The notes: generated by a model from the letters alone, not told the origin. 56,007 nucleotides of DNA from Methanobacteriota archaeon (GCA_013791785.1 VMTD01000058.1:1-56007), one strand, 5' to 3'; shown: positions 43,401 through 53,600, numbered from the stretch's first letter. Numbers and translations: made by a program.

Positions 43401-43502
43401 GCTCTCGAGAACCTCGCCGCATTTCGGACACTTGCTGGCACTCTCGCTGACAAAAGCCCCGCAGCCCGGGCACAGGTAAAGCACCGAACCCTCCTTTTCC
43501 AT
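40449..43502 (-). CDS. Seven-zinc-ribbon, membrane and TPR protein (1017 aa)
   Basis: A modular protein. The N-terminal half (about residues 5-510) carries seven double-CxxC zinc ribbons of about 24 residues, all with the pattern 'CP.CGAFVS..A..CP.CG'; in the fifth the second knuckle is CMSCV. They are separated by acidic linkers. An acidic Glu/Pro-rich segment follows (about 520-640), then about eight hydrophobic helices (about 650-825), and a C-terminal domain of four or five TPR units (about 827-1000). The TPR domain and zinc ribbons flank the membrane region, so it probably assembles other proteins at the membrane. No catalytic motif. Function unknown. Confidence 0.88.
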   Translation of the reverse strand: MEKEGSVLYLCPGCGAFVSESASKCPKCGEVLESGSDIDEAPDASEITEQQDRVENEIELLEQEITEVDDSEPVTLFLCSECGAFTGGNAKNCPNCGALMGDEEPATPIIESEDTEINILEMLVQTVKPPHGEVEIIEDLKHLESAEDVAAFLETIVDDDVDDMVLAPPAELLPERSDGSDDLLSKLILEAETFDTDKPGKRSKAMQTVGDMLVGESAKSFVGDNDSITLCKTCGAFVSESAGVCNVCGNSLQGDKRISVQSGQELSEPGSGEEEADSVIRKMLGVADDTVLDTEVGKRFQSDGSLGLCTLCGAFISQDAEICPVCGTHIEDMPEFIPSMDIVGPESEDHGLAICPHCGVFVQEGARECMSCVKPIPEGATVPISQEAEKPEDPDRAVNILKTFLGVEKALEMAPVRDSSFRGLDLCPDCGAFVSMDAVVCSICGNSLFEDSGDSPKIRLDMPDVMKCPNCSASMDVHSEECPLCGMSFAVRHPRPEPEGPGEDITDFLDSELGSTIRTLESVDAPAIEPQDIAEAVPDDDTLEDLFILEDVEELEISLEPDAEFPEAEIPIEALPIEVEDPIPPTEPETLEFIEPEESEIYEPEELPAIEAEEETFMEETVVTSESVAEIPDIESEVKPSVNAANWTTGVYVSVAAICFFLFFYIIAPGDYAPGLAVIFGTLMLLGTYLAMTEKAIFFRGDLKQASVFIAGIFFAAVVILHWPMGLMTAETGFLNQPSLDRVLLSLSVLLTTVGLLWIRARVRFVFTWFFGNLLLFMATVISFTYSNYGTGIESPVLIVAGFGSGLVFLSLIFLQYERAINSSIETDIVRGDAHYLKRDYVGALASYDSALATAQMKKVGAYGSPIVAYDVPWYSKGSALILMGEFEEGIKCLDMALAINPRNEVTWVNKGNAHSKLGQHGPASDCYRKAIECNPFYEIAWNNLGNVSARKKDYLDALKHYNRAIKINPAYDDAWINKGYVLAKMGKRDQAVKCLNRVGSRVKSEPAPVDRDAHLL

Positions 43503-43591
43503 GGAACCTCACATTCGCTGGCCAGAAAATCCGGTCAGCGTATTTGATATTTATATATCGTTCCACTATATTTAATATTTATCATTGATAG

Positions 43592-43794
43592 TAAGTATTC
43601 AGTGAAATGAAGGAGTTGACGATTGTAGATTTTAGATTTTCGATTGTAGATTTACGACGAACTGACGACGTTGCATATTCCCAGCACAAATCTAAAATCT
43701 AAGTTGTAAAATCTAAAATACGGTTGGGCATTCTGCCAGCATAAATCTAAAATCTAAGTTCTAAAATCTAAAATTTCAGAAGACTTAACTCTTA
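43592..43794 (-). mobile_element. MITE-like element, family B, copy 3
   Basis: A 203-bp element in opposite orientation to copy 1, with the same interior type (TAGATTTT repeats, the TGGGCATTCTGCC block). Ends are TAAGTATTCAG and AACTCTTA. Flanking 10-mers TCATTGATAG (43582-43591) and TCATTGATAC (43795-43804) match at 9 of 10 positions, the clearest target duplication of the family. It lies between divergently spaced genes, upstream of the zinc-ribbon gene's start. Confidence 0.8.
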
Positions 43795-43811
43795 TCATTG
43801 ATACAAGATGT

Positions 43812-44651
43812 TCATACATCCACGCTCATGCCATCATGCGCAAAAGTCAGGTTGAATTCGGAATATTTGGCTTCGATTTCCCGCATGTCATTCGAGAGAA
43901 GCTTTGCCTCATCCCCCAAATGAGTCAGGATAATTCTTCCGGGCCGATATTCCCTGGCAATGTTCAGTATCTCATCCATGGATATCTCGTAATGGGGGCC
44001 GTTCCTGGCCCGTTCGGCCATCTCCGGGCCGCACCAGCCTGTTTGAAGTATCATGAGGTCGCAGTCCATGAATCTCTCGTCCCTTGGAAATGGGGTGATG
44101 TCACAGGGCGCATAGACAATTTTCTTTTCTCCCGAAGTGATAATGTAAGCGGTGGAATGGGTCATGGTCCTGTGCATGGTCTCGAAGACCACTGCATCGA
44201 TTGTCACATTTCCGATTTGGACCGGACCGTCCATCCTGCCGGTCCCGGAAATGCCAAGCACGTCCCAGAACTCGAAGAACGGCCCGAACCGGGACATCAT
44301 CTCATCGTACACCGGACCAGGCATGTGCACCATGGTTTTGTGAACTGCGACCATGCGCCACTCAAGCTTTTCAGACCACTGGGTATTCATTATCTCCAGA
44401 ATTCTGGCGCCCAGGGTGTGGTCGGGGTGCCAGTGTGTGAAGAACAGGTGGTCTATTCGGTCTATTCGGGCATTTTCCAGCTCGGAGGCAATTTCCTCCG
44501 GGGCATCAAATAGAATTCTACCGCCGTGCAGGAACAGGGAACTGCCAAGCCGCTGGGTGCCGGATTGTCGCATCTCATGGCATACCGGGCAGTGGCAGCC
44601 GGGTCTGGGGGTGCGGCGGAAACCGCCGGAACCGAGAATTGTGAGTTTCAA
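43812..44651 (-). CDS. Metallo-beta-lactamase-fold hydrolase (PhnP-like)
   Basis: A 279-residue MBL-fold protein. It has the metal motif 'FFTHWHPDHTLGAR' (about residues 75-88), a later 'YAPCDITPFP' and 'ILTHLGDEA' with further ligands, and an N-terminal 'GSGGFRRTPRPGCHCPVC' containing a CxCxxC cluster as in PhnP and related phosphodiesterases that bind an extra zinc. This suggests a cyclic phosphodiesterase or RNase Z-like hydrolase, but the substrate is not known. The start is 37 bases from the end of the giant surface-protein gene upstream on the same strand. Confidence 0.9.
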   Translation of the reverse strand: MKLTILGSGGFRRTPRPGCHCPVCHEMRQSGTQRLGSSLFLHGGRILFDAPEEIASELENARIDRIDHLFFTHWHPDHTLGARILEIMNTQWSEKLEWRMVAVHKTMVHMPGPVYDEMMSRFGPFFEFWDVLGISGTGRMDGPVQIGNVTIDAVVFETMHRTMTHSTAYIITSGEKKIVYAPCDITPFPRDERFMDCDLMILQTGWCGPEMAERARNGPHYEISMDEILNIAREYRPGRIILTHLGDEAKLLSNDMREIEAKYSEFNLTFAHDGMSVDV

Positions 44652-44688
44652 CGGGATTGGATATGCCTTTCAGCAATAAGACTTTCTA

Positions 44689-47600
44689 TCAATTCTCGAC
44701 TGTTAATGTGATGGTTGCGCGATAAGTTCCCTCAGGAAGACCTGCCGGAATAGATACCCACCAGTAAACCTCGGTTACCTCGAATGCCATGCTCATGGAA
44801 TCTGCCGTGAAATCAGAGTATCCTGGACCTGCGGATTCTGTTCCATTATATACTGGTGCTATAGGTGCAACCGGTGATTCCGTGCCCCATATGCATATAC
44901 CATTGTTTGAGCCAGCGAATGCTATCTGGCTGAATGCATCTGAATTCGAGGATGTTGCTCTGGAATGTGTGTTCTGGACTTGCACATCAGTTGCTGGAAT
45001 GAAATAGGGTGATGCGGAATCTCCATTCAGGTACAGGTGGGGAATTGACACGTTCATATAATACTGCGAATTGGTTGAATAAGATATCTGGGACGGGGTT
45101 GCCATGGTATAGTTGACAGTTCCCGGTGGCGCACTGCCTCCTGGAGTTCCTGACACGCTCACTGAAGCATACTCTTTGATGCCGAATTCCGCGAAACTGT
45201 TATTATATACACCAGAACTGATTGATGCATTTACCTTGAGGTCCCAGCTATCTACATCGTTCAAGGCAAGATTAGCATCCCAAGGATTGGAGGCGGGACC
45301 ACCTGAAAAATCACTGGCAGCCACATACGTTTGGGCTCCAAAACTCACATTGATGTAAAGGCGGTGATGGCTGTTGTCAGAACCATAGGTATTGGGGTCC
45401 AGCCACAAACCGGCAATATAGAACTCAGGAGGAGACCCAGAGGGTGCAGGATAGTGCATTGAATACGATGCCGTGCCTGCATAATAGGTTATGTTGAACT
45501 GCCTTGTACGATTATATTCTGTATTCCAATTTGGCTCAGGATTTGAATTAGTGCCTGCCTTTCCCTCGTCATACCAGGCGGTGATATTTATATACAAATC
45601 ATTCCAGAGGTCCACTCCGCTTGAAGTGTAATTTCCTTCAATGAAGAATGTGTAGTTGGTATCTGCATCCACCTGGGTATTGAGTACCGAGGCTTTGGTG
45701 ACATCATTCTGCTTCCACATCTCCACTGTGAATATATGTGGCAGGTCAAAGCTCAACGTAATCTCGCCGCTCTCGTCCTTTGCTTGAATATTGACCTGGA
45801 TTGCGCCATCACTGTTGGAAATAAGCAGCCATTTGGGGCTGGACGGCGGCTTCATGGCACAAGTGGGGTATACGCTTGCAGTATCGCTGGTATTGCCGTT
45901 TAGTAATTGCGGATTGGTGTGATAGTACCGCCAGTAATTTCCATAAATTCCATTCTGACCAACTATCCCGGCCTCGTTCCAGCCGTCGGTGTCCCAGGAT
46001 ATGTCATAATACGATTTTCCGGCCTCGGGGCCTTCTATGGTTGACCAGGATAGTTTCTGGTCAGTACCGGTGTAGGGATTCAGCCTATATACGCCGTCAC
46101 CAACTGCCAGACTGTAATTTCGGACAGGATTCCATGATATTGATCTCAAACCTCCAATTCCGGGGAAGTTCATGAAATCTGAATTGTCAATGAAACATTT
46201 TTTCCCGGTTGCGTTTAGTGGCAAGGATTCTGTGAAGAATGCCACACCAGTATCAGTATTCTTGACATTTCCAACGAAATAGAACCTGTTGTCATAGGAA
46301 TTGAATGTGATGCTGGTGATGTTCCAGTCCCACATGGCACCGGTTCCATTTTCACCAATTTCATAGCCATTATCAGTGCTTGTTTCGTAATAGTAGATGT
46401 ATTGAAGGTCATTTCCTCCCACCAGAACATTGCCTAGTTCATCAACAGCCAGAGCGGAGAATGAGCTTGCAGGGGCAGAGACAGGCACCATGGTCGAGGG
46501 TGTGCTGATAGGAATATAATAGACGGAACTTCGGGCATTTGTTGAATAATCGCCGCATATCCAGAATCTCTGGTTCACATCGTCCCAGGCCACGCTTCTG
46601 AAATTGGTGTAGGGCATTTTCCACCCATTTTCCCGAACCCAGGGATAGGCATCTGATTCCGATGCTGTGCCGGATATGACAAAGCCCAAATCCCAGATAC
46701 CGTCAGAATTGGCATCCACACTTGTTGTGTAATTGTCCCAGTGATTACCGCCATCAGGAAGGCCATTATCCCAGGAAGTTGGGCCAGAATTATCTTCTGC
46801 CTGCCAGGTATTGGATATGAAATTGTTGTGGTAGATGAGATTGCCGGTGGATGCCAGGGAAGGATTCTGCAAAGCTATGACATCATTGTAATAAGGGTAG
46901 GCTCCGTCCAATGGTCCCCCTGTGAAATCATGCATAACATTCAGTGCCCCTGTGTATTTATTGACCTGAAAGAGAGTGCCGTAATCATTGGCCCCCAAGT
47001 AGTTGGTCATCCCATAAAGGAAATCGCCGTCCAGCATGAGACTTCCGCGTGAATTGGCACCATCCGCGGTCACAAGACGACGCATGACAGTGTATGTCTC
47101 ATCAAGCTTGCGCAGCTTGAAGACAGTTCCGCATTCATTGGCATCACCGCCGCCGCCCGTGTTTGTTATACCGTACAGGAATGTATCATCCATTACCAGG
47201 GACCCGTATGGCCAGTACCCATCGGTCCAGTCGAAATGGAACATGGGGGCGAAGCCTGCACCATTAGTATTGATCTTGAAGATGAGGCCTGCATCGTTCG
47301 CACCTCCTTGATATGTCATGCCGTACAATAGTGTGCCATTGACCAGCAATTTGCCCCAGGGCTGAGAGCCCTCGATATCGTCAAAGCTGTGAATGAGGCT
47401 GATGATGCCAGTGGCAATATCAACCTTGAATATTGTCCCCCATCCCTTGGAGCCGCCGTAGCATGTCATGCCGTAGAGATAACCGTCACCGCCATTTGCC
47501 AGACCTCCGTATGGATTTGCTCCGTTGGTGTTCACAAAATGGTCCATGACAGTGTAACCCGAGCCATTGGTATTGACCTTGTAGACCACACCCTTGCCAC

Positions 47601-49809
47601 TGCTTCCGCCGTTCACAGTTGTTCCATACAATGTGCCACCGACAAGCAACGGGGTCGCCCAGGGGCTTTGTCCATCCGCTAGAGCCCCTTGGAACTCATG
47701 TACAAGCGAGTAGCCAGAGCCGTCAGACTTTATGCGGTAAACAGTTCCATAGTTCATGTCCCCGCCATTCTTGGTTGTGCCGTAGAGGTACGTGCCATCA
47801 TAAACAACTCCCCCGCCTGGAGTATGGCCTTCTGTCATGGTGGGCGGCCCGAAATGATGAAGCAAATTGAACACTGTCCCATCGCTGTTAATGTTGAACG
47901 CAACGCCTCGTCCATGGGTCCCACCTGCGTAGGTCATGCCATAAAACAAACCGCCATACATCAACAGGCTGCCATAGGGCCTGGAGCCATCCGCGGCACC
48001 GGCAAAATCACGCAAGGGGACTAAAACAGAGCCGTCAAGCATTGTCCTGAACACCATTCCCAGGGTGTTGGCACCGCCATTGTATGTCATACCATACAGG
48101 TAGGTCCCGTCGGTGACCAGTCCGCCATAGGGGTCCTGGCCTCCTGCACCGCCTGTAAAATTGTGCAATACATTCATAGTGACACCATCAAGGGTTATTT
48201 TGAACATGGTCCCGTAATTGCTTGCACCTCCGCCATCCGCCGTCATTCCATATAACATGCTATTGTACAGCATCAAACTGCCAAATGGGCGAACCGGGCC
48301 GTTGGCTAATGTGAATTTATAGAACCATGACAGGCCTGCAGGGCTAAATGCATCAATGGCAAAGACTGTCCCATAGCCAGCGCTGCCGCCGGTCCGGGTC
48401 ATGCCATACAATAATCCTGCATCATAGATCAGGTTTCCATAAGGATTTCTTCCGCCCGTATCGAAGCTGTGCATAACGCTATAGCCAGTGCCGTCGGTGT
48501 TCATGTGGAATATGGTGCCATTGCCTTTGATACCTCCGTTCGATGTCATGCCCCAGATGTCCGAACCTTGTACAGTGACGCCGCCGTATGGATAACTCCC
48601 GTCCGCGGTTCCGCCAGCAAAATTGTGCATAACAGCATAACCAGTGCCGTCAGTATTAATTCTGAACACGGTCCCCAAATTGTTAGTACCGCCCTCAGAG
48701 GTCATTCCATAGAGAGTGGAACCATCAATAGTTAACTCCCCATAGGGATTTTTACCTTCACTGGATTTGAAATCATGCAATGCGGAATACGAGGTTCCAT
48801 CGACCATGTCTGTTCTGAATATTGTGCCATGGGAATATGCCCCTCCACCATATGTCATTCCATACAGATAGGAACCATCTGTTACGAATTTGGTATAGTG
48901 TGGGTTGAATCCATCGAGACAACCTGGCTTGAAATCATGGAATATTTCATAATCCGGACCAGGGGAAGCCGCATTGAAAAGGACACCCGAATACTGGCCA
49001 CCGTATTCCACGGGGCCAATGATGCTTTTAGTAGCGTCGCTGTTCTTAACCCTCATTCCGAAGCCATTGTTATTGATGTCATTGCCCTTGACTATGTTAT
49101 TGGAAGAGCCATCTATCAATATCCCATCGCCATTGACTTCAACCGTATTGTTCTCTATCCTGCAGTTTTGTACCGTATAAAGGTGTATCCCGACGGTGGT
49201 TCCGCCTGTCACGGTGAACCCCTTCATCACCACACCGTTGGCCTTGATAGAGACCACAGTGCCGCTCCCGCCGCCGTCAATGAGTGTGTTGGCACTCCCG
49301 TTGCCCCTGATGGTCAGCGGAATATCTATGACAATATTCTCGTTGTAGGTTCCGAACCAGACATCCAGGATGTTTCCGGAACTGGCCGCATCGATGGCAC
49401 TCTGTATGGTGCTGTATTTTATGCTGGTGTTAGTATTCACCACAATATTAGCTGCTGGAACTGTTGGGTCGGTACCCTCCAAAATCGGATACGTGGTATT
49501 GGACGCCGCATTGTAATACCAGGCACTGGATTGGATGCCGGACGTGTCATTCCCGATTATGACGCAGTGATTGCCGGTCGAATCCCATGCCGAATCAGTC
49601 GGCTCGAAGGCTGTGGTCCAGGGCATGGTCATCGGCTCAACGAATTCCAGAGCTTCAGCGCTCATTGAAAAACAAACTGCGAAGCTCATAGCGATCATGA
49701 TTGAAACAACGATAACGGAGCCAATTTTTCTCGCTCTTTGAATGACCCTGGCTTCGCGTTGTTTTCCGATATCTGGATTTTTCAGTGTCCTGAATTTCGT
49801 TTCTTTCAT
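44689..49809 (-). CDS. Giant secreted protein with nested propeller-like, NosD beta-helix and Gloeo/Verruco repeats (1706 aa)
   Basis: A signal peptide covers residues 28-53. A short blade-like segment (about 68-110) is followed by a right-handed beta-helix of the NosD type (about 118-290). Then come 13 repeats of about 50 residues (about 312-985), each with 'LYGMT..GG....GT.F' and a '...HF...DG..PYG.L' tail, resembling the TIGR03803 Gloeo/Verruco repeats. The NosD helix resumes after the repeats ('NLIYHNNFI', 'GGNHWDNY', about 1000-1070), then blade-like segments continue (about 1090-1330), and a C-terminal region of beta domains ends the chain. The repeats thus seem inserted in the helix, and the helix in the blades. 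Start has a GGAGTGAT site. Confidence 0.85.
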   Translation of the reverse strand: MKETKFRTLKNPDIGKQREARVIQRARKIGSVIVVSIMIAMSFAVCFSMSAEALEFVEPMTMPWTTAFEPTDSAWDSTGNHCVIIGNDTSGIQSSAWYYNAASNTTYPILEGTDPTVPAANIVVNTNTSIKYSTIQSAIDAASSGNILDVWFGTYNENIVIDIPLTIRGNGSANTLIDGGGSGTVVSIKANGVVMKGFTVTGGTTVGIHLYTVQNCRIENNTVEVNGDGILIDGSSNNIVKGNDINNNGFGMRVKNSDATKSIIGPVEYGGQYSGVLFNAASPGPDYEIFHDFKPGCLDGFNPHYTKFVTDGSYLYGMTYGGGAYSHGTIFRTDMVDGTSYSALHDFKSSEGKNPYGELTIDGSTLYGMTSEGGTNNLGTVFRINTDGTGYAVMHNFAGGTADGSYPYGGVTVQGSDIWGMTSNGGIKGNGTIFHMNTDGTGYSVMHSFDTGGRNPYGNLIYDAGLLYGMTRTGGSAGYGTVFAIDAFSPAGLSWFYKFTLANGPVRPFGSLMLYNSMLYGMTADGGGASNYGTMFKITLDGVTMNVLHNFTGGAGGQDPYGGLVTDGTYLYGMTYNGGANTLGMVFRTMLDGSVLVPLRDFAGAADGSRPYGSLLMYGGLFYGMTYAGGTHGRGVAFNINSDGTVFNLLHHFGPPTMTEGHTPGGGVVYDGTYLYGTTKNGGDMNYGTVYRIKSDGSGYSLVHEFQGALADGQSPWATPLLVGGTLYGTTVNGGSSGKGVVYKVNTNGSGYTVMDHFVNTNGANPYGGLANGGDGYLYGMTCYGGSKGWGTIFKVDIATGIISLIHSFDDIEGSQPWGKLLVNGTLLYGMTYQGGANDAGLIFKINTNGAGFAPMFHFDWTDGYWPYGSLVMDDTFLYGITNTGGGGDANECGTVFKLRKLDETYTVMRRLVTADGANSRGSLMLDGDFLYGMTNYLGANDYGTLFQVNKYTGALNVMHDFTGGPLDGAYPYYNDVIALQNPSLASTGNLIYHNNFISNTWQAEDNSGPTSWDNGLPDGGNHWDNYTTSVDANSDGIWDLGFVISGTASESDAYPWVRENGWKMPYTNFRSVAWDDVNQRFWICGDYSTNARSSVYYIPISTPSTMVPVSAPASSFSALAVDELGNVLVGGNDLQYIYYYETSTDNGYEIGENGTGAMWDWNITSITFNSYDNRFYFVGNVKNTDTGVAFFTESLPLNATGKKCFIDNSDFMNFPGIGGLRSISWNPVRNYSLAVGDGVYRLNPYTGTDQKLSWSTIEGPEAGKSYYDISWDTDGWNEAGIVGQNGIYGNYWRYYHTNPQLLNGNTSDTASVYPTCAMKPPSSPKWLLISNSDGAIQVNIQAKDESGEITLSFDLPHIFTVEMWKQNDVTKASVLNTQVDADTNYTFFIEGNYTSSGVDLWNDLYINITAWYDEGKAGTNSNPEPNWNTEYNRTRQFNITYYAGTASYSMHYPAPSGSPPEFYIAGLWLDPNTYGSDNSHHRLYINVSFGAQTYVAASDFSGGPASNPWDANLALNDVDSWDLKVNASISSGVYNNSFAEFGIKEYASVSVSGTPGGSAPPGTVNYTMATPSQISYSTNSQYYMNVSIPHLYLNGDSASPYFIPATDVQVQNTHSRATSSNSDAFSQIAFAGSNNGICIWGTESPVAPIAPVYNGTESAGPGYSDFTADSMSMAFEVTEVYWWVSIPAGLPEGTYRATITLTVEN

Positions 49810-49962
49810 GCTATCACTCCGAAGCTGACACTCATTAGCATCAGAACAATCAAGCTCGCTGATAATTTCCTCATTTTCAAGCTAAAGCCTCCCAAACAGA
49901 CGGTGCAGTTTTCGAATGTATAGTGTAACTCGTGAATTCTATAAATACCTTACCCTATAAAG

Positions 49963-50008
49963 TAATAGTACAGTCTTCTAAAAGTTTGCTCGTTAAATTG
50001 TAGATTTA
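49963..50008 (+). repeat. Broken family B element end, interrupted by a family A element
   Basis: TAATAGTACAGTCTTCTAAAAG matches the left end of family B (TAAGAGTTCAGTCTTCTGAA). It runs into ATTGTAGATTTA (49997-50008), where the family A element begins. The same 12 bases ATTGTAGATTTA recur right after that element (50246-50257). No right end was found. Confidence 0.55.
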
Positions 50009-50009
50009 G

Positions 50010-50245
50010 TGATAAAGGCCGAGAACCCCCCGGTTTTTAAGCCGGGGATGAGAGGCCATTTACACGGATATAAACAAAAAAAAAATAGACCGCCGTGCTC
50101 ATATGCATGACCTACCATGCATCGTGTACATATATCAACATCTGAAATCAAAGCTAATCGGCTTTGATAATCAGGTGCATGGCCCCCTAGGTAAACTTCC
50201 AGCCCTGGCAACAAACGCCAGCCACTTTAGGGGCTGGTAGTTTAC
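50010..50245 (+). mobile_element. Family A hairpin element, full-length copy
   Basis: A 236-bp element directly after TTAG. It starts TGATAAAGGCCGAG, has a left hairpin (CCCCCGG / CCGGGG type), the central CATATGCATG palindromes, ATCAAAGC/GGCTTTGAT, and a right hairpin ending GGGGCTGGTAGTTTAC. It lies inside a family B remnant, so it is the younger insertion. No protein is encoded. Confidence 0.75.
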
Positions 50246-50331
50246 ATTGTAGATTTACGACGCGCGGTGAATGCAGTTTCAATCATATCCAAATGTCGCA
50301 TTCGCCAATGGTGCGGGAACATCGTGGGAAT

Positions 50332-50463
50332 CCGCCATGCATCGTGCAATAAATAAACATATGAAATCAAAGCTAATTGGCTTTGATAAATCAGATGCAT
50401 GGCTTATGGAGGTAAACATCCAGCCCGCAATAAATATTAGCAACTTAGGGGCTGGTAGTTTAT
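50332..50463 (+). mobile_element. Degenerate family A element, right part only
   Basis: Starting at CCGCCATGCATCGTG it keeps the core ATCAAAGC/GGCTTTGAT, GATGCATGG, a decayed right hairpin (ATCCAGCCCG...GGGGCTGGTAG) and ends in TTTA. The left hairpin is missing. It sits 86 bases after the full copy, same orientation. Confidence 0.6.
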
Positions 50464-50637
50464 TGCTAAATCCAGCACCATAAAATTCCATTCATTTTGA
50501 TGACAATCGGTGAATTCGATAACTAAATCTCAACAATTAGAGAATTCGCCATGAATCAGCATTCAATCGGCAAACAGATTCATCGTGTGAGGAATTTCCG
50601 CAAAATTTCAATACCATTTGCAATAAATTTTGCGGGA

Positions 50638-53600
50638 CTACAGCGTTCCGAATTCGCTCTTTATATCATCATCCGACCTGGGTCGACCGTCCGATTCCTC
50701 ATTATCGTCCGAACTGCCGTCATCGTCCGGTTCAATTTCCTCTGGTTCGCGCTGGCGCTCCAATTTGATGGGAAGTTCCTTCTTCGGGGGTCCGTGGAGG
50801 GGCTGATGGCAGATGGGACACTTACTGGCCCCGCTGACGCAGTTGTGGCACAGGTATGAGCCGCAGTGATGCCTCGTCACTGCCATGTGACCGTGGCTGG
50901 TGCAGTATTTCCTGGCCATGCCATGGTCCCCGGAATGACTCTCCTCCCGCGGTTCGGACCGTTGCTCCGGCTTCGGCTTCTGGGGTTTGGGTTGTGACTG
51001 TCTCGAACCACCGTATTCCTCGCTGACCAGCGATCCGATTTCCACCTCCGGCGCGACGTAACCGTCTTTCTTGAAAGTGGCGAGGTGCGATTGAAGCTGC
51101 TTTGCCTTCATGACACCGAGACTGAGCGATTCCACGAGACCTATGACGGACCTACGTTCGGGTGGCAATGCCAGTGCCCTGCGTAGCAACGCATCCATCT
51201 CCTGAGAATTATCAGGCGGGAACGCCATTTGGTCAACGCGCTGGATGTAGCTCAAAACCCTCTTGGCCTTCCACAGGGAGTACTCCGGGAAATTGACTGT
51301 GATATCTGACAGCCTCAAACGGGATTTCTGGGGTGCGGAGCCGCTGCCGATTGAACGGACCAGGACATCGTGGGATGCTTTTTCCATCTCGTCCCTTTCC
51401 TGGGGCGTCATACTCTGTATGGGGAACTCCTCGATCTGGTTGAGATAATTGAAAACCAATTCCAGATTCGCATACGGAACGCCGGCATCTCTGAATGCCT
51501 CCTCCCTGGAAACCGGTCGGTTGCGGTCATGCTCCAGTGCAAGAATACCCCTGGCGAATTTCTCAATCTCCTGGGCGGCAATCCTTTCCCTGGCGATGCG
51601 CAGACCGTCCTGGGCGGCACCGAATTCCGAATCCAGTTCAAGCGCACGCTCGAAGCTCCGGATGGCATTGTCCATTTTTCCCATTTCCAGAAGGACCAGG
51701 CCCTTGCTGTTCCAAGATATCTTGTCATCGGCATCCAGGCCGATTGCATGGTCATAGCATTTCAATGCCTCATCGTACTGCTTGAGCATCTCCCGGGCCA
51801 TTCCCAGGTTGTACCAGGCATCCTTGGATTCCGGATTGGAAGCGACCACTTTGTCCAGCAGTTCAACCGCCGAAACGTAATCACCAGTCTTGGAAAGTAT
51901 CATGGCAATCTTGGCCTGCAATTCCGAATCTTCACCCTCCTCCAGGGCTTTGTTGTACCAGTACTTGGCCTCATCCAGATTCTCCATTGCCTCGTAGACC
52001 TTGGCCTTGGCAGCCAGAACTTGCTTGTCCTTCGGTTCAAGTTGCAGGGCGCGGTTCAGGTATCCCAACGCTGCGTCGTACTCCTTCAGTTCCAGCTTGA
52101 GAAGCCCCACGTTGATGAGGGTGCGCAAATTATCCGGTTCCAGACCTACAGCCTTATCAAAATCGGGCACCGCCTGGTCAAACTTACCTTGGCGCATGAA
52201 GGACATGGCCCTGGCATTGAGAAGTTTCACATCGTCCGGGTGGCCCTGCAGGCCTTCGGAGAAACATCTGGAAGCATCATCGTATTTCTCCATGGAGTAG
52301 AGCGTTTTTCCCTTCCTGTAAAGTGTGCCGGAGTCGCCGGGTTTTACCTTGAGGGCACGGTCGTAGGATTCTATGGCCTCTGTACCCCTGTTGAGCTTCA
52401 GCAGCACCTCCGCCCTAATCACCCATAGATCGGACATGTTGGAGTTGGCCTTGAGACCGGAATCGGCTGCTTTCAACGCCTCATCATACATGCCCATGGA
52501 ACCGAGGGCCTTCGATTTATCATGCCATGCCCAGGAATTCGCCGGGTCCAGTTCAATGATGCGAGTGGCAATATCTATGGTGCCCTGAAGGTCTTCAAGA
52601 GCCAGCAGGGAATCTTTCTTTGCATTCAGCAGGTCTACGTTATCTGGCTCATGATGAATTGCCCGGTCGAGGGATTTCACGGCATGGGTGTGTTCACCCA
52701 GGTGCTGTTCGGCAATGGCCCGGTCGAAGTATGCCAGGACATTCTTCGGGTCCAGCTTTGTAATCCTGTCAGCGGTTTCAATTATTCCGTGATTGTCCGC
52801 GAGATTTTTCATAGCATCCTTCTTCAGAAGCAGGGCTTCCAGGTCCATGTGGTTCATCGCCAGTAATTTATTGCACGCCTCGGCTGCTTCCTGGAATCGG
52901 CCAATCTTCAGCAGAACCTCGGCCTTCTTCAGGTAGGGGAAACGGTCAGTGGGGCCGTAATTTATCGACATGTCGAAGGCTGCGATGGCCTCATCATGAT
53001 GCTCAAGCCAAGCAAGAGCGATGCCCTTGCTGTACCAGATGTTCTTGTCTTCGGGTCTCAGGCGGAGAGCATGTTCAAAGCTGGCAACAGCCTCTTCATA
53101 AGATTTGGCACTCTCGTGAGCAAGTCCCTTGCTGTACCAGAGTTCCGGGTCATCAGGGTCAATCTTGATGGCAATGTCGAATTGAGCAACGGCCTCCAAA
53201 TGTTTTTCCAGTCTGGAAAAGGAGCGCCCCTTCATGTCGTAGAACCTCTTGTCATTAGGTTCCAGTTTGATGGCCCTGTCAAAACTCTCGATTGCCTCCA
53301 CATGCATGCTTTGCATTGCCTGGGCGCGACCCTTGAGATACCATGCACGGGCATCCTTGTCGTTGAGCAGGAGGTACTTGTGAAGCGTGGCCACAGTCTC
53401 CGGGTATCTGGACATGTTGAAAAGTGCATGAGCCTTGTCCATCATTGCGGATTCGTCGTCCGGTCGGAGTGCCAGCAGGGCATCGGCGGTTTTCACGATT
53501 TCTGCATGCCTGGCAAGTTCCTTCAGGCACTCACGTTTCCTGTTCAGCGCATCCACATGTTCCGGATTGATTGTAAGCAGCTTGTTCAGGGGATTAAGCG

